5,637 bases of DNA, from NCBI GenBank assembly GCA_018882825.1, contig VERC01000168.1, forward strand, positions 1 through 5,637. Direction: 5' to 3'. A program made the translations under genes and the position numbers. This DNA is from Acidimicrobiia bacterium (lineage in GTDB: Bacteria > Actinomycetota > Acidimicrobiia > Acidimicrobiales > Acidimicrobilacustridaceae). This document shows positions 1 to 5,409 of the stretch, one piece after another; the stretch's first letter is position 1; every line of letters begins with the position of its first letter. The notes below the pieces were generated by a model. That model made no database searches, was not told where the DNA came from, and saw only the letters and a program-made list of their open reading frames with translations.

Positions 1-300
1 CAGACCAATGCGCTGCGCGAACTGCGCGGTGCCCTGCACGGTGGCGCGCTGCTCGCCGCGGGTGTGTCGCCGGCCGATGCCGTCGTCTACCGCTCGGCGA
101 TGATGGCGCCCCTGTTCGGCTGGGATGCCGAGTCGGTCACGGTCGACGCCGATCTCAAGGCGCGGTGGCACGCGGCCGAGGCGGCCACCGACGTGGCCAT
201 GGGTGCAGCGCTGTCGGCCCTGAGCGAGGCCGACCGGGCGGAACTGGTGGAGCGTCTGGGTGCCGTGCACGCCGCGTGGACCGAGGCGAAGGGAGCCTGA
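1..300 (+). CDS. SCO6745 family protein, C-terminal part (5' end outside window)
   Basis: The reading frame is open from the first base and ends at TGA 298-300, giving the last 99 residues of a longer protein. Near the start of the visible part is the run NALRELRGALHGGALLAAG, followed by a pair of helices, a FGW motif at about residues 39-41 of the fragment and a C-terminal acidic/alanine helix. This pattern resembles the end of the actinobacterial SCO6745 family (about 280 residues, often annotated as helix-turn-helix-like, with no established biochemical function). The family call is from memory of the motif, not from a search. The next gene starts 2 nt after the stop, so the two are probably co-transcribed. 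An internal ATG further in is not needed as a start, because the open frame and the conserved block extend to the window edge. The function is unknown. Confidence 0.6.
   Translation, partial: QTNALRELRGALHGGALLAAGVSPADAVVYRSAMMAPLFGWDAESVTVDADLKARWHAAEAATDVAMGAALSALSEADRAELVERLGAVHAAWTEAKGA
291..295 (+). promoter_or_regulatory. Ribosome binding site of the nitroreductase gene
   Basis: AAGGGAG ending at 295 sits 7 nt before the ATG at 303, inside the end of the upstream coding region. It decides the start against the longer frame that begins at 165. Confidence 0.6.
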
Positions 301-302
301 GC

Positions 303-956
303 ATGGACGTGCGCGAAGCGCTCTACACGACCCGGGCCATGCGCCGGGTCAAGCCCGATCCGATCCCGGTCGACGTCCAGACCCGCATCATGGACGCAGC
401 CGTTCGCGCTCCCAGCGGCGGCAACACCCAGAACTGGCGCTTCCTGCTCGTGGACGATCCCGAGGTGAAGGGCAAGCTCGGCCCCATCTACCGCCAGGCG
501 ATGTCGGTGCTGTGGGCCACCTATTACAAGGATCGCATCGATGCTGCGCACGCCGCCCCCGATCTCGAGGAGTCGAAGTCGATGCTGCGGGTGCAGAAGT
601 CGGCGCAATGGTTGGCCGACAACTTCGAGGCCGTGCCGCTGTACCTGTTCGGCTTCACCCAGCACGATCCCGGCGGTTCGTCGATCTACCCGGCGCTGTG
701 GAGCGCGCAACTGGCGGCCCGGGCCGAGGGTGTGGGCTCGGCGCTGACGCAGGTGCTGGTGTTCCACAACGACGAGGTGTTCGACATCCTCGGCGTGCCC
801 ACCGACGATCACTGGTTCATGTCGGGCTGCGTCTCGCTCGGTTATCCCACGGGGAAGTGGGGCGTCGCCGCCCGTCAGCCCGCGCACGACGTGACCTGGC
901 GCAACCAGTGGGGCGCCGATCCCGGGTTCCGCGATCCGGAGCCGCTCTGGCCCTGA
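303..956 (+). CDS. Nitroreductase family protein (FMN-dependent oxidoreductase)
   Basis: This is a complete 217-residue protein, the normal length for the nitroreductase fold. The N-terminal TTRAMRR segment (residues 9-15; R11, R14 and R15) matches the usual FMN-phosphate-binding arginines. APSGGNTQNW (36-45) is the second flavin-binding block, and the helix PALWSAQLAARAEGVGSAL (130-148) is the family's central helix leading to a glycine loop. The C-terminal SLGYPTGKWG (178-187) and NQWG (201-204) are also typical. Members are cytoplasmic homodimers that use NAD(P)H, or in some actinobacterial branches related cofactors, to reduce nitro, quinone or enone substrates; the substrate here cannot be read from sequence. 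The ATG at 303 is chosen over a longer in-frame start at 165 because GGGAG (291-295) lies 7 nt before it and the family homology begins at this Met. It follows the SCO6745-type gene by 2 nt, suggesting an operon. Confidence 0.93.
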   Translation: MDVREALYTTRAMRRVKPDPIPVDVQTRIMDAAVRAPSGGNTQNWRFLLVDDPEVKGKLGPIYRQAMSVLWATYYKDRIDAAHAAPDLEESKSMLRVQKSAQWLADNFEAVPLYLFGFTQHDPGGSSIYPALWSAQLAARAEGVGSALTQVLVFHNDEVFDILGVPTDDHWFMSGCVSLGYPTGKWGVAARQPAHDVTWRNQWGADPGFRDPEPLWP

Positions 957-960
957 GCGG
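942..960. terminator. Short GC hairpin over the nitroreductase stop codon, weak bidirectional terminator candidate
   Basis: CCGCTC (942-947) and GAGCGG (955-960) form a perfect 6-bp inverted repeat around a 7-nt loop. The stem contains the last two bases of the nitroreductase stop codon and reaches to 2 nt before the stop codon of the convergent cupin gene. Neither strand has a T-run after the stem, so it is not a canonical intrinsic terminator. It is noted because the two convergent genes leave no other room for termination. Confidence 0.25.
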
Positions 961-962
961 TC

Positions 963-1493
963 TCAGTCCTCGGTCGCGGGGGCCCAGTGGGTGCGCAGGT
1001 CGGCCAGCCAGTCGGGGAAGTCCACCGGCGGATCGGGCAGCGGCGTCACGCCGTGCTCGGCCAGCGTCGCCTCGTAGAGCTCGGGCTGGTCGCCCCACGA
1101 GCGAGGGTCGCCCATCATCACCTCGAACAACTTCGCCCCGTCCTCGCCGGCCCGGATCGGACCGAAGGCCGCGCCGAAGGGGAGCTCCACGTGCGTGCCG
1201 GCCGGGCACCAGCGGTCGCCGAACCACAGTCCTCCGTCGATGACGAACACGATGTGCGGTGAGAAGTGCCCGTGGCGCCGCACGATCATCCCGGGGTCGT
1301 ACTCGGCGTAGAGCGACAGGTACTGCGGGTCGGGGCTGAAGGCGAACCACTTCTCGCGCACGAACGACTCGGTGCCGTCGGCATTGCGCTGGGCCCGACA
1401 CAACTGCCACGGGACCTCGGGATCGTCCATGTGGCGGAACACGACCTCGGCGCCCGGGATCGGCAGCTCGGCGTCGGTGGGGTCGGCGCTCAT
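963..1493 (-). CDS. Cupin domain-containing protein
   Basis: This is a 176-residue single-domain protein. Residues 68-87 fit the first cupin motif, G(X)5HXH(X)3-(X)6G, with H74 and H76 in the usual metal positions but H80 where the family normally has glutamate. The second motif is looser: PAG at 97-99, H101 close by, then PFG at 105-107, without the standard spacing to a histidine. A small beta-barrel that may bind Fe or another metal is therefore likely, but whether it is an enzyme (for example a dioxygenase or isomerase) or a small-molecule-binding protein is open. The ATG at 1493-1491 overlaps the P450 stop codon as ATGA. This suggests translational coupling, and it agrees with the absence of a clear Shine-Dalgarno sequence. 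No signal peptide is seen, so it is probably cytosolic and acts with the P450. Confidence 0.85.
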   Translation of the reverse strand: MSADPTDAELPIPGAEVVFRHMDDPEVPWQLCRAQRNADGTESFVREKWFAFSPDPQYLSLYAEYDPGMIVRRHGHFSPHIVFVIDGGLWFGDRWCPAGTHVELPFGAAFGPIRAGEDGAKLFEVMMGDPRSWGDQPELYEATLAEHGVTPLPDPPVDFPDWLADLRTHWAPATED

Positions 1494-2686
1494 GCGACGA
1501 ACTCGAACTCGACCTGCGCCGAGTCGATGCCGCGGACGAAGGCGTTCGGCATCCACACCGGTTCGGTGCCCTCGACGATCCGCCAGCCCGAGGTGCGACG
1601 CAGCAGTTCCTCGAAGAACACCTTGATCTCCAGTCGGGCCAGCGACGCACCGAGGCAGAAGTGCGTGCCGAATCCGAAGGAGATGTGGTTGTTCGGGGTC
1701 CGGTCGACGAGGAACTCCTCGGGCCGGTCGAAGTGCGCTTCGTCGCGGTTGGCCGACGAGTACATGAGTACGACCTGGTTCCCGGCGGGGATCGTCGTGC
1801 CGGCGATCTCGTGATCGCGCACGGCCACCCGACACATGTTGTGGATCGGCGTGACGTAGCGGATGAACTCCTCGACGGCCACGGTCATGTCGGCGCCGTT
1901 GCGCAACTTGCGCAGTTCGTCCGGACAGCGGAAGAGGTTCACGATCGTGTGCCCGATCACGGTGCGGGTCGTCTCGGCGCCACCATCGAGCAGGAGCAGT
2001 CCGTCGGCGATGGCGGCGTCCTGGTCGAACGGGCAGCCATCGATCTCGACCGTCGTGTAGTGCGAGTAGATGTCGTCGGCCGGGCACGACTTCTTCGCTT
2101 CGAACAGGTCAGCGGCGGCCTGGGCGAACTCCATCGCCGAGATCATCCCCACCTCGGAGAAGTACCGGGGCCCGCCACCCATGGCGATCGTGGTCTCGGA
2201 CCAGTGCTTGAGCTTCGGCCAGTCGGCCTCGTCGAAGCCGAGGAGCTTGCCGATCATCATCGCCGGCAGCGGGGCCGCCAGTTCGTTGACGATCTCGACC
2301 GCGCCGTTCGCCTTCTGCGAGTCACGGGCGTCGTCGATGAGGGTGTTGACCTTGGCCCGGATGTCGTCCTCCCACGCACTGGCCGCCTTCGGGGTGAACC
2401 GTCGTGACACGAGGTTCCGGCGCTTCGAGTGCATCGGATCGTCGAGCCCGATGATGGCCGAGTCGGCGGGAAGGTTCGGTCGGTAGCCGCCCTTGGTGGT
2501 GTCGGAGTTGATGAAGACGTCCTTGCGCTTCTCGATCTCGACGATGTCGTCGTAACGGGCGATGCCCCACAGCTCGTTGACCTCGTCCCAGTACACCGGT
2601 TCGTTGGCCCGCATCCACGCGTAGGTGGGATACGGGTCACCGGCGTAGAGCTCGGGCGCGAGCAGGTCGATGGCGAGGCGTTCCAC
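1490..2686 (-). CDS. Cytochrome P450
   Basis: This is a complete bacterial class I type P450 of 398 residues. Landmarks in this numbering are a C-helix block DDPMHSKRR beginning near residue 82, the I-helix oxygen-activation motif GGAETT (235-240), the K-helix ExxR pair E273/R276, and the haem loop FGFGTHFCLG (337-346) with C344 as the thiolate ligand. The IHNMCR segment after the K helix resembles actinobacterial P450s of the CYP124/CYP125/CYP142 region, which act on sterols and branched lipids, but the family and substrate are not assigned. It needs electrons from a ferredoxin and reductase, and none is encoded nearby. The GTG at 2686 is preferred because GGGGG lies 6 nt before it and homology starts with IDLLAPELYAGDPYP. 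A GTG at 2719 would add 11 residues but overlaps inverted repeats and lacks a ribosome site. The last 4 nt overlap the cupin start. Confidence 0.95.
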   Translation of the reverse strand: MERLAIDLLAPELYAGDPYPTYAWMRANEPVYWDEVNELWGIARYDDIVEIEKRKDVFINSDTTKGGYRPNLPADSAIIGLDDPMHSKRRNLVSRRFTPKAASAWEDDIRAKVNTLIDDARDSQKANGAVEIVNELAAPLPAMMIGKLLGFDEADWPKLKHWSETTIAMGGGPRYFSEVGMISAMEFAQAAADLFEAKKSCPADDIYSHYTTVEIDGCPFDQDAAIADGLLLLDGGAETTRTVIGHTIVNLFRCPDELRKLRNGADMTVAVEEFIRYVTPIHNMCRVAVRDHEIAGTTIPAGNQVVLMYSSANRDEAHFDRPEEFLVDRTPNNHISFGFGTHFCLGASLARLEIKVFFEELLRRTSGWRIVEGTEPVWMPNAFVRGIDSAQVEFEFVA

Positions 2687-2704
2687 GGTGTACCCCCGGT
2701 TCGG

Positions 2705-2736
2705 ACGCCGGACCGGCACGATCCGGCGTGTCGGTC
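2705..2736. repeat. Two overlapping inverted repeats between the membrane protein and P450 genes
   Basis: The 48-nt gap holds two dyads. The first is ACGCCGGA (2705-2712) with TCCGGCGT (2722-2729), a perfect 8-bp inverted repeat with a 9-nt loop. The second is GACCGGCACG (2711-2720) with CGTGTCGGTC (2727-2736), matching at 9 of 10 positions with a 6-nt centre. They share bases, so as RNA hairpins they exclude each other; as DNA either could be a protein-binding site. There is no T-run after the stem on the minus strand, so a simple terminator is unlikely. Confidence 0.5.
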
Positions 2737-3319
2737 AGCCCACGGGCTGGGACGACCGGATGGTACCGCTCGATCTTCCGCTGCCGGCCCCGTCGCGCTC
2801 GGCGGCGATGGCGGCCCGGTAGAGCGTCATGGCCGCCACGACGACCGAGGTGATGGTGACCGTCCACACCAGAGCGGGCGAGTGTCGATCGGTGCCGGCG
2901 GTGAGCAGGTGGACGGTGCCGAGCACGTACACGCCGTAGCTGGCGAAGTGGACGCTCCGCCACCAGCGCTTCGGGATCCGGTTGCGCAGCAACGACGTGA
3001 CCTCCACCGCCACGAGCAGATAGAGGGCCACCACACCCCAGGCCACGGCCAGCGGGTTCCACTCGGAGGCGAAGGGAACGAGCAGTTGGGCCGGTCCGAA
3101 GTCGATCCACGGATCGAACAGCAGACCGACGAGATGCACGCCGACGAACACGACGGTCAGTCCACCGAGGAACCTGTGCAGGTCGAGCAGCCAGTTGGGT
3201 CGGGCGGCGCGGCCGAGCACCTTGGTCGACAGCAGCAGACCCCACAGCACCGACAGAGCGGCCAACGCCCACGCCACGATGCCCGAGGAGCGGGCGACGT
3301 ACCACCACACGCTGCCCAT
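2735..3319 (-). CDS. Ferric reductase-like transmembrane (haem b) protein
   Basis: This is a 194-residue integral membrane protein with about five hydrophobic helices (roughly residues 10-30, 50-68, 91-110, 122-141 and 148-170). Paired histidines sit in the second to fourth helices: H48 and H62 (LHRF, GVHLVG) and H124 and H137 (SVHFASYG, TVHLLT). That is the expected pattern for bis-histidine haem b in the ferric-reductase-like transmembrane domain, the fold shared by MsrQ/YedZ and FRE/NOX proteins. It has no cytoplasmic FAD/NAD(P)H domain, so like MsrQ it must pass electrons to or from a partner. The C-terminal tail is polar and short. It starts 1 nt after the stop of the exported-protein gene, with no strong ribosome site, which suggests coupled translation. 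It might exchange electrons with the exported neighbour across the membrane; this is inference. No MsrP-like gene is present, so an MsrQ assignment is not justified. Confidence 0.85.
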   Translation of the reverse strand: MGSVWWYVARSSGIVAWALAALSVLWGLLLSTKVLGRAARPNWLLDLHRFLGGLTVVFVGVHLVGLLFDPWIDFGPAQLLVPFASEWNPLAVAWGVVALYLLVAVEVTSLLRNRIPKRWWRSVHFASYGVYVLGTVHLLTAGTDRHSPALVWTVTITSVVVAAMTLYRAAIAAERDGAGSGRSSGTIRSSQPVG

Positions 3320-3320
3320 G

Positions 3321-3617
3321 TCAGCTGGCCCGCGAGCGGGGTCGGGACGACGAGCCGGTGCCGGGCCGCGGGTTCGACGGGGTCGTGGCCCGGGGCACGG
3401 TGGTCGACGGTGTGGCCGATCCCCGGGCCGAACCCGTCGATGGCGCGGGGCTCGGCGCCGGGGCGGGAGTGGAGGTCACGATGGCCGAACCGGGCGTCGA
3501 TGCGAAGGCGGCACCGGCGGCCATGGTGAGACCGAGGACGCCGACGGCGCCGACGCTGCCGACGGCGACGGCCCGGCGGGACCGGGAGGCGGGGTGAGGG
3601 CGACGGCGACGGGACAT
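3321..3617 (-). CDS. Small exported Ser/Thr/Pro-rich protein with Tat-like signal peptide, function unknown
   Basis: This is a 98-residue protein that I do not recognise. The N-terminus is strongly basic with two arginine clusters (residues 3-6 and 12-15, including SRR), followed by a hydrophobic stretch at 16-39 ending in AFA before S40. This looks like a twin-arginine or Sec signal peptide with a likely cut after A39; alternatively it is an uncleaved anchor. The remaining 59 residues are low-complexity Pro, Ala, Ser, Thr and Gly with basic ends, probably disordered, and contain no cysteine or recognisable domain. The ATG at 3617 is preferred over one at 3680, because the longer form would place 21 polar residues before the signal peptide and the shorter one has a TANNNT box 6 nt upstream. 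It is first in the minus-strand unit and directly precedes the haem membrane protein gene, suggesting a shared task at the cell envelope. Confidence 0.6.
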   Translation of the reverse strand: MSRRRRPHPASRSRRAVAVGSVGAVGVLGLTMAAGAAFASTPGSAIVTSTPAPAPSPAPSTGSARGSATPSTTVPRATTPSNPRPGTGSSSRPRSRAS

Positions 3618-3623
3618 GGGGGC

Positions 3624-3629
3624 ACCGTA
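3624..3629 (-). promoter_or_regulatory. Candidate -10 box (TACGGT) for the minus-strand unit
   Basis: On the minus strand TACGGT (3629-3624) fits the actinobacterial TANNNT -10 consensus and ends 6 nt before the ATG at 3617. That would place the transcript start on the A of the start codon. No good -35 element is seen at the expected spacing, and there is no Shine-Dalgarno sequence in between. Confidence 0.4.
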
Positions 3630-3644
3630 CGGATGGGAGGTGAA

Positions 3645-3675
3645 ACCCGGGTAAGGGTCCGAGCCCCTCCCGGGT
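3645..3675. repeat. Inverted repeat / stem-loop upstream of the minus-strand unit
   Basis: ACCCGGG (3645-3651) and CCCGGGT (3669-3675) are a perfect 7-bp inverted repeat. The stem can extend inward by AGGG (3654-3657) with CCCT (3665-3668) across a 2-nt bulge, leaving a 7-nt loop. It could be a hairpin in a 5' leader if the minus-strand transcript starts further upstream, or a protein-binding site in the promoter. Confidence 0.4.
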
Positions 3676-3686
3676 GGCATGAGTCA

Positions 3687-3730
3687 CATACCGAAACGAT
3701 GGTGTTCCGAAACATCGTCGTTTCGCTATG
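3687..3730. promoter_or_regulatory. 44-bp imperfect palindrome, probable operator for the TetR-family regulator
   Basis: The sequence is symmetric about the junction 3708/3709, with 18 of 22 base pairs matching; the mismatched pairs are 3691/3726, 3700/3717, 3702/3715 and 3707/3710. Inside it lie two 18-bp sites that overlap by 2 bp. One is CGAAAC-6 nt-GTTCCG (3692-3709) and the other is CGAAAC-6 nt-GTTTCG (3708-3725, perfect arms). It covers the spacer and -35 side of the transporter promoter, so a bound protein would block transcription. Tandem or overlapping dyads of this size are usual for TetR-family repressors that bind as a pair of dimers; that the regulator encoded at 5406 is the ligand is inferred from context. 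Confidence 0.65.
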
Positions 3731-3732
3731 GT
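3704..3732 (+). promoter_or_regulatory. Promoter of the transporter-regulator operon, apparently leaderless
   Basis: TATGGT (3727-3732) fits TANNNT and ends 6 nt before the ATG at 3739, so transcription is expected to begin at the start codon. GTTCCG at 3704-3709, or TTCCGA one base later, gives a weak -35 at 16-17 bp spacing. The only ribosome-site-like bases, GGTGA at 3730-3734, are too close to the ATG to be convincing. The palindrome at 3687-3730 overlaps this promoter. Confidence 0.5.
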
Positions 3733-3738
3733 GACGCC

Positions 3739-5409
3739 ATGGACGAGATCGAACCCTTCGCCCGGCGCTGGTCGGCGCTGTGGGTGGTCACCGGGAGCCT
3801 CATGGTGATCACCCTCGACACCACCATCCTCAACGTGGCGATCCCCTCGCTGGTGAAGAGCCTCGGATCGACGACCAGCCAGTTGCAGTGGATCCTCGAC
3901 GGCTACACGCTGGTGTTCGCCGGACTGCTGCTCACCTGCGGCGCGCTGGGCGATCGCTTCGGTCGCAAGGGCGCGCTGCAGATAGGGCTGGCGCTGTTCG
4001 GTCTGGCCTCGATGGCCTCGGCACTCGCCACCACCTCGAACCAACTGATCGCCACCCGCGCACTCATGGGTGTGGGTGCTGCGCTCATCATGCCGGCGAC
4101 TCTCTCGTTGCTCACCAACATGTTCCACGATCCGAAGGAACGGGCGCGGGCGATCGGTGTGTGGGCCGCCTGTGCCGGAGCCAGCGGTGCCATCGGTCCG
4201 GTGCTCGGCGGTCTGCTGCTGCGGTGGTTCTCCTGGCACTCGGTGTTCTTCGTCAACGTGCCGTTGATCATCGTGTTGCTGGTGGCCGGGCGGGTGCTGT
4301 TGCCCACCTCGCGGGCCGAGAAGGCGGAACGGCTCGATCCGTTCGGCGCGCTGCTCTCCATCGTCGGACTCGTCGTGCTCCTGTGGGGGATCATCGAGTC
4401 GCCGAGCGCGGGTCTCGGTGCGCCGAAGGTGTACCTCGCGATCATCATCGGGGCGGCGTTGCTCGTGTCGTTCGTGGTCTGGGAGTTGCGGATCGACCAC
4501 CCGATGCTCGACATGCGCTTCTTCCGCAACCGTCGGTTCAGCGCCGCCAACATCGCCATCACGTTGGTGTACTTCGCCATGTTCGGTCAGATGTTCGTGA
4601 TGAACCAGTACACGCAGGTGGTGCTCGGCTACTCGCCGCTGGAGGCCGGTCTGCGGATGGCACCGATGTCGATGGTGATGCTCGTCGTGGCGCCCAACGC
4701 TCCCCGGTTCGTCGACCGCTTGGGTACCAAGATCGTCGTCGGCACCGGTCTCCTGCTCGCCGCCGGCGGCGTGTTCATCGTGTCGATGGTTCCGGTCTCC
4801 AACGGGTATCCCGTGCTGTTGGCCGGTATCTGCACGCTGGCCGTGGGCATGGGCTGCGTCATGGCCCCCGCCACCGAGTCGATCATGGGGTCGTTGCCCC
4901 GGGACAAGGCCGGTGTCGGTTCGGCCATGAACGACACCACCCGGCAGATGGGTGGCGCCCTCGGCGTGGCGGTGATCGGGTCGATCCTCGCCGCCGTCTA
5001 CCGGCCCGGGGTCGAGTCGCAGATGGGCGCCGCCGGTGTCCCCACCGACGTGATCGCCGCGGCGCGCGAATCGGTGGCCGGCGCGGTGCTGCGGGCCGCC
5101 AACACCCCGGGTCTGAGTCCCGAGTTGGCCGATCAGGTGCGCTCCATCGGGATCGAGGAGTACGTGAGCGGTCTGCACGTGGCCATGAAGATCGGCACGG
5201 TGGTGCTCCTGCTCGCCGCCTTCGTGGTGTTCCGGTGGTTGCCGGCCCGCGCCGAGGATGTCCGTGACGAGGTCCACGGACCGCTCGACGGGCTGGCCTC
5301 GCTCACCTGGGCCGAGGCCGAGGGCGCGCTCGAACTCGACACGATGGAGTTGGAACGTGAGCGGGCCGAGACGACGTCCGGTCGACGGACCGACGGGGCG
5401 ACCACGTGA
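3739..5409 (+). CDS. MFS transporter, DHA2 (EmrB/QacA) drug:H+ antiporter family
   Basis: This is a 556-residue polytopic membrane protein whose hydrophobic profile suits the 14-helix DHA2 class. Visible signatures are LDTTILNVAIP in helix 1 (residues 26-36, with D27), GALGDRFGRKGAL between helices 2 and 3 (68-80, motif A), RALMGVGAALIMPAT in helix 4 (107-121, motif B with R107), and GASGAIGPVLGG in helix 5 (147-158, the antiporter motif C). These mark a proton-driven exporter of drugs or other amphipathic compounds; the true substrate is unknown. The last extracytoplasmic loop before the final helix is long, as usual for the group, and the cytoplasmic tail (about 501-556) is acidic and poorly conserved. 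The ATG at 3739 is chosen over an in-frame ATG at 3679, because the longer form would translate through the promoter and palindrome. It is followed by a regulator gene overlapping by 4 nt. Confidence 0.96.
   Translation: MDEIEPFARRWSALWVVTGSLMVITLDTTILNVAIPSLVKSLGSTTSQLQWILDGYTLVFAGLLLTCGALGDRFGRKGALQIGLALFGLASMASALATTSNQLIATRALMGVGAALIMPATLSLLTNMFHDPKERARAIGVWAACAGASGAIGPVLGGLLLRWFSWHSVFFVNVPLIIVLLVAGRVLLPTSRAEKAERLDPFGALLSIVGLVVLLWGIIESPSAGLGAPKVYLAIIIGAALLVSFVVWELRIDHPMLDMRFFRNRRFSAANIAITLVYFAMFGQMFVMNQYTQVVLGYSPLEAGLRMAPMSMVMLVVAPNAPRFVDRLGTKIVVGTGLLLAAGGVFIVSMVPVSNGYPVLLAGICTLAVGMGCVMAPATESIMGSLPRDKAGVGSAMNDTTRQMGGALGVAVIGSILAAVYRPGVESQMGAAGVPTDVIAAARESVAGAVLRAANTPGLSPELADQVRSIGIEEYVSGLHVAMKIGTVVLLLAAFVVFRWLPARAEDVRDEVHGPLDGLASLTWAEAEGALELDTMELERERAETTSGRRTDGATT

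Noticed and set aside
165..302. Extended start of the nitroreductase frame at 165
   Set aside because: It would overlap the upstream gene by 136 nt with an Arg/Gly-rich non-family segment; the ATG at 303 has a ribosome site and begins the family alignment.
2687..2719. P450 start at GTG 2719
   Set aside because: Not excluded, but it lacks a ribosome site, lies within inverted repeats and adds an Arg/Pro-rich segment; GTG 2686 is better supported.
2735..3319. Naming the membrane protein MsrQ
   Set aside because: The fold and histidine pattern are shared by several families, and no MsrP (molybdopterin sulfoxide reductase) gene is adjacent.
2429..3529. Plus-strand frame of 366 codons opposite the P450 start, membrane protein and exported protein
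   Set aside because: Low-complexity composition, no homology-like motif and no start context; the minus strand carries recognisable genes for most of this span.
3682..3688. Short palindrome TGAGTCA-like sequence next to the operator
   Set aside because: It is only 7 bp and expected by chance; it is not repeated in the window.
3679..3738. Extended transporter start at 3679
   Set aside because: It adds 20 residues translated from the palindrome and promoter; DHA2 proteins start close to helix 1, as the ATG at 3739 gives.
3780..5267. Plus-strand frame of 495 codons inside the transporter gene
   Set aside because: Arg/His/Gly-rich shadow frame without motifs; the DHA2 signatures are all in the other frame.
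3157..5277. Long minus-strand open frame (706 codons) antisense to the transporter
   Set aside because: Its translation is rich in His, Arg, Gly, Asp and Gln with no domain, typical of the antisense frame of a GC-rich gene; the plus strand encodes a clear MFS protein.
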